A DNA stretch of 64,000 bases from Lineus longissimus (lineage: Eukaryota; Nemertea; Pilidiophora; Heteronemertea; Lineidae): contig NC_088318.1 of NCBI RefSeq assembly GCF_910592395.1, positions 17,234,349 through 17,298,348 of the forward strand. Direction: 5' to 3'. The notes beneath the pieces were generated by a model that did no database searches, had not been told where the DNA came from, and saw only the letters and a list, made by a program, of their open reading frames with translations. The position numbers and the translations under genes are program-made. Below, one piece after another: positions 60,971-64,000 of this stretch; the first letter of the stretch is position 1, and every line of letters starts with the position of its first letter.

Positions 60971-61098
60971 CGTAAATGAATAGACAATTACGTAATTCTA
61001 AGTTAAACCTTTATGTTTATTCTTTGGTGCTACGCAGTATTCACGCCGATTTACGATCGTCGCGTGAATGCCACAGGACTTCGTACTTCGTCGTCCAC
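60912..61098. repeat. nested inverted repeats
   Basis: TGGACGACGGAGTACGAAGT at 60912 is matched by its reverse complement (one mismatch) ending at 61098. Inside lies a second pair, ATTCACGC and GCGTGAAT, near 61040-61070. Confidence 0.7.
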
Positions 61099-61099
61099 A

Positions 61100-64000
61100 T
61101 CAGAGTTGCGAAACCAACCGGTGACGTGAAACGAAAATTTTGAGTTTTGAGGAGCCACCTGTCCAGTAAACGATCAGCTTTACCCCAGTGTGGATAGATA
61201 TGTCAGCTATACTGGATCCACGGGGCAGGTGATAAAACTCTTCCCATCCTGACCTTTGATGTTGTTTCCTACAGCATCTACTTTGATTAATAGTAAGATG
61301 ATATCAGGTTGGATGTTTATAGGCGCGGATAGAATCTTTCTTAGTGCGCTAGGTAGGCGTAAACCCAACTAGAAATGTTTACATTAGAACGACATGCTGT
61401 TGGAAAGGACCAAAAACGACCATTATCACAGTGTACATGTACCACTCCTGACAACAAATTGATTGAGCCCTTCATTCTCATAGAGCGCTTTTCCACGGAC
61501 AGGTCCTTGCTCAAAGCACTCAGATATCTCAGGTCTTCCGCGGGTTGCTGAGGAGCAGAAGTTTAACGGGAAAGAACTAAGTGCCTTGGCCGGTACTCGA
61601 ATCTACGACATCTAGGTCAGGAGTCCGGCACTTCTACCTTTACGAACTACATGTAAAGTTTTATCCGCTCTTCCAGATCCAGATGCAGAACCAAGTGAAT
61701 GACAAACATATCCTTTCTAGCAAAGGTACAGCGCCAATAACTATTAATCCATGAGATCATCCAGGAATTGAGCCTACGAAGATCTACAGATGACTGAAAA
61801 TGTTTCGTTTGAGTACGGGATATTTGTATTGGTACATGTATATCTGAATAGAGAATTCACGTAACATGTGGCAAGTTGTCGCTAAACAACGAATGCATGT
61901 ACTTCCCTTGACTCGAATCACGAGAGAGCTGATTATCAGTAGACGAAATTGCGGGAGCAGCCTCTTCCACACGTCGTTGGCCCTCAACTGACTTTTAACA
62001 ACCGATTCACACCATCTTCTATAGCAGAATTGACGACAGCCTCGGAAAAGATGAAGCTCTCCAAATCCCTTTTGTCTCCTGTACCCTGGAACTTGGTCGG
62101 CCTTTGAAACCACTGAAAGACCACCGCCGTCGTTTACATATGCCTTTGATTCTGGGTTGAAGTAAAACTCCTCTCAAAGCGCTATCAATGAATTCACTCA
62201 GGATATGACAGCAAGAATTTAACATGTCACTCACCTACTCCAGTTGGTAAGAGCCCCTTTTCCCCGAAAATACCTATCCTAACAGACCCATCTGATGGAG
62301 CAGCACCTCCCTACTTCTGCCTTCGACTGCCTTATCTCTTTACAGCAAACCCAGAGGTGCTTCTGCCTCTTAACTTCATGGTAATCAACAAAGGATATCA
62401 AGATAAGGACTTTGGAAGAAAGAGCCAAGGGAAAGTACAACGGGCTCAAGGTAAGCTTACAAGAACAACCTGTACATTTAGAATAAAGACCTGTATTGAA
62501 TCCACTAGTGATCCTGGTCACCTTGAACTGGAACTAAAACCTACACAGACCACCACAAGTTTGGTGTTTTTTGAAGTGCATTGGCTACAACTTTCCACAC
62601 GGATTCGATACCAGACTACTGCAAACTCATCTTGACTCCAACCAATATGATGGGCAACAGACTTTTGGCTTGTTTTGTTCAGAAAGTGGATCTTCATGTA
62701 TCAGATTCTTCAGTCTGTGTAGGTTGATACTGTATGATGGAGCCATGTGCTTGAAATATGAGGGTAGCGATAAGCTTTTATTATGACTAAAGGATGTTTC
62801 TTTTTTCTTAATTGTTTTATCCTTGGGCAAGCAAGCCCTCGGGCATGTTTGGGAGCCGTCTCAGTGGTAACTGGCTAGTGGTAACCGTTGCTAGGATTCC
62901 ACGCCAAGGCTACTGACTCTGGTTCAGTGGTTAGATAGGAAATGCGGACTCGCCTTCTGACCAGGATCATGTAAAATCTTTGTCCAAAAAAGTCACTCCT
63001 CGCTTTTAGGTCTTTGGCCAACACTAACGCTTGCGTACGTTTGAACATGACTGTAGCTTGTATACACGTACGTAGACATATGGTAGATGATTATACACCT
63101 TACTAGTACTGCTTTTAGAAGTGTATGGTATTCTTTCTGCTCAGAAGCACCTACGATTACCAACTTCTGCAGCTGGCACTTCGCCGAGCGTGGGCAGTGT
63201 GCCTTGGCTGAGATCGGATGATGCCAATGAGTAGCATCGGAGGAATGGTAGCAAGACTGCTGTATACTTAGGCGAGGAGTTGCTCAGGTTTGATTGCTCA
63301 AGTTAACCGCAAGTTCACCAGGAGCAGAAGCACAGCCTTTCCGAACTTTCTTCAAAGTCTGATCGAAGCATACTTTTAATCTGGTTGACGGTACCGGTTA
63401 AACGCTTTGGACAGTTTCCGTTTTTGAGTGTTTCCCCTCAATGTTAGCGGAGTTCAACAGCTTGCAAGGTCAATGTCAAGCATCTTCTACAGGCCACTGG
63501 GTACAACTATCAATGAAGTTTCTTCTCTTGAAATAATATCAATATTCTATGAATTGATCATACAAAAAACGTCTATTAATCATGGTATTAAACCGGTAAT
63601 CGTAAGTTCCTCCTTGAGGCACTGTTGGTTTGTCCAGGTTCTTGGCGGTATGCAATGTACACTGCATGCCAATTTTTAATGATGCACTCGTGTTTCTGGC
63701 AAACGCATGGTGACGTCAATCTTGGTAGGCAAGCTTTTGGCAGGTACTCTGACTGGGACGTCACGGGTCTGTTTACTGGGTGAGCAAAACTAAGGAACTG
63801 CTGTTCCTATAGGTCATGTACAGTGAACTCAGATTTATCGTAGGGAAAATATTACCCCTGGTATGTGGCATGAGAGATGGATCCATAACGTCTTGCTCTG
63901 CTGGAAAGAAGGTGATTTGGATGAAGTCTCCAAAAGAAAAGAATTGGGGGATTCTTTCGAATTTGCTAAGAAGAACTTATTCCATTCCAAGAACTTAACC
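61100..64000. other. unassigned region at the window end
   Basis: No exon supported. Further 5' exons of the minus-strand Ser/Tyr/Gly-rich gene may lie here or beyond. Two cAMP-response-like palindromes occur at 63711-63718 (TGACGTCA) and 63757-63764 (GACGTCAC). Confidence 0.5.
61480..61660. repeat. probable dispersed repeat fragment
   Basis: Contains AGAGCGCTTTTCC and CTCAAAGCACTC blocks, then GGTACTCGAATCTAC near 61592, which is tRNA B-box-like. The style suits a SINE or MITE. Unconfirmed. Confidence 0.35.

Noticed and set aside
1-64000. CRISPR array, operon or viral gene cassette
   Set aside because: The tandem repeats lack regular unique spacers, the genes are intron-split, and no viral or integrase-type protein was seen.

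Overview
This is invertebrate nuclear DNA: intron-rich, AT-leaning, with GT-AG introns, long introns and many short repeats. I cannot fix the species. The protein sequences and the repeat style would suit a marine lophotrochozoan or invertebrate deuterostome, but that is inference.

Layout. (1) About 1-7593, plus strand: the 3' part of a gene for a single-pass membrane receptor. Its order is the second half of a CUB-like domain, LDL-receptor class A modules on phase 1-1 exons, one transmembrane helix, and a tail with two PPxY motifs. Seven exons are resolved; the 5' exons were not found. (2) 9450-12500: a tandem array of roughly 55-bp units that reverses orientation near 11.8 kb, lying between two convergent genes. 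(3) 56018-12566, minus strand: a complete FHOD-type formin gene of about 43 kb. I resolved 26 coding exons with consistent phases from start codon to stop, giving about 1640 residues, plus one candidate 72-nt cassette exon. Domain order is GTPase-binding/FH3 region, long linker, FH1, FH2, basic DAD. (4) 59971-56741, minus strand: a large exon and one small upstream exon of a different, unrecognised Ser/Tyr/Gly-rich protein, upstream of FHOD in the same orientation. (5) 60-64 kb: mostly unassigned.

The FHOD introns and flanks hold the accessory material. These include a decayed tandem copy of one FH3-region exon, an identical 93-bp duplication that copies a 5' splice site, three copies of an approximately 0.9-kb tandem repeat, a 200-bp foldback element with perfect 40-bp inverted ends, a hAT-like MITE with target duplication, a third foldback, several minisatellites, and a 5S-rRNA-like SINE fragment sharing its leader with a tRNA-like element in the receptor gene. 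The probable FHOD 3'UTR carries a run of repeated small hairpins.

Functionally, FHOD formins nucleate and bundle actin in stress fibres and sarcomeres. The receptor tail has the ligand type used by Nedd4-family ubiquitin ligases. Nothing in the sequence links the two genes beyond being neighbours. I found no CRISPR array, operon, virus-like gene set or clearly new multi-gene system; the best novelty candidates are structural.
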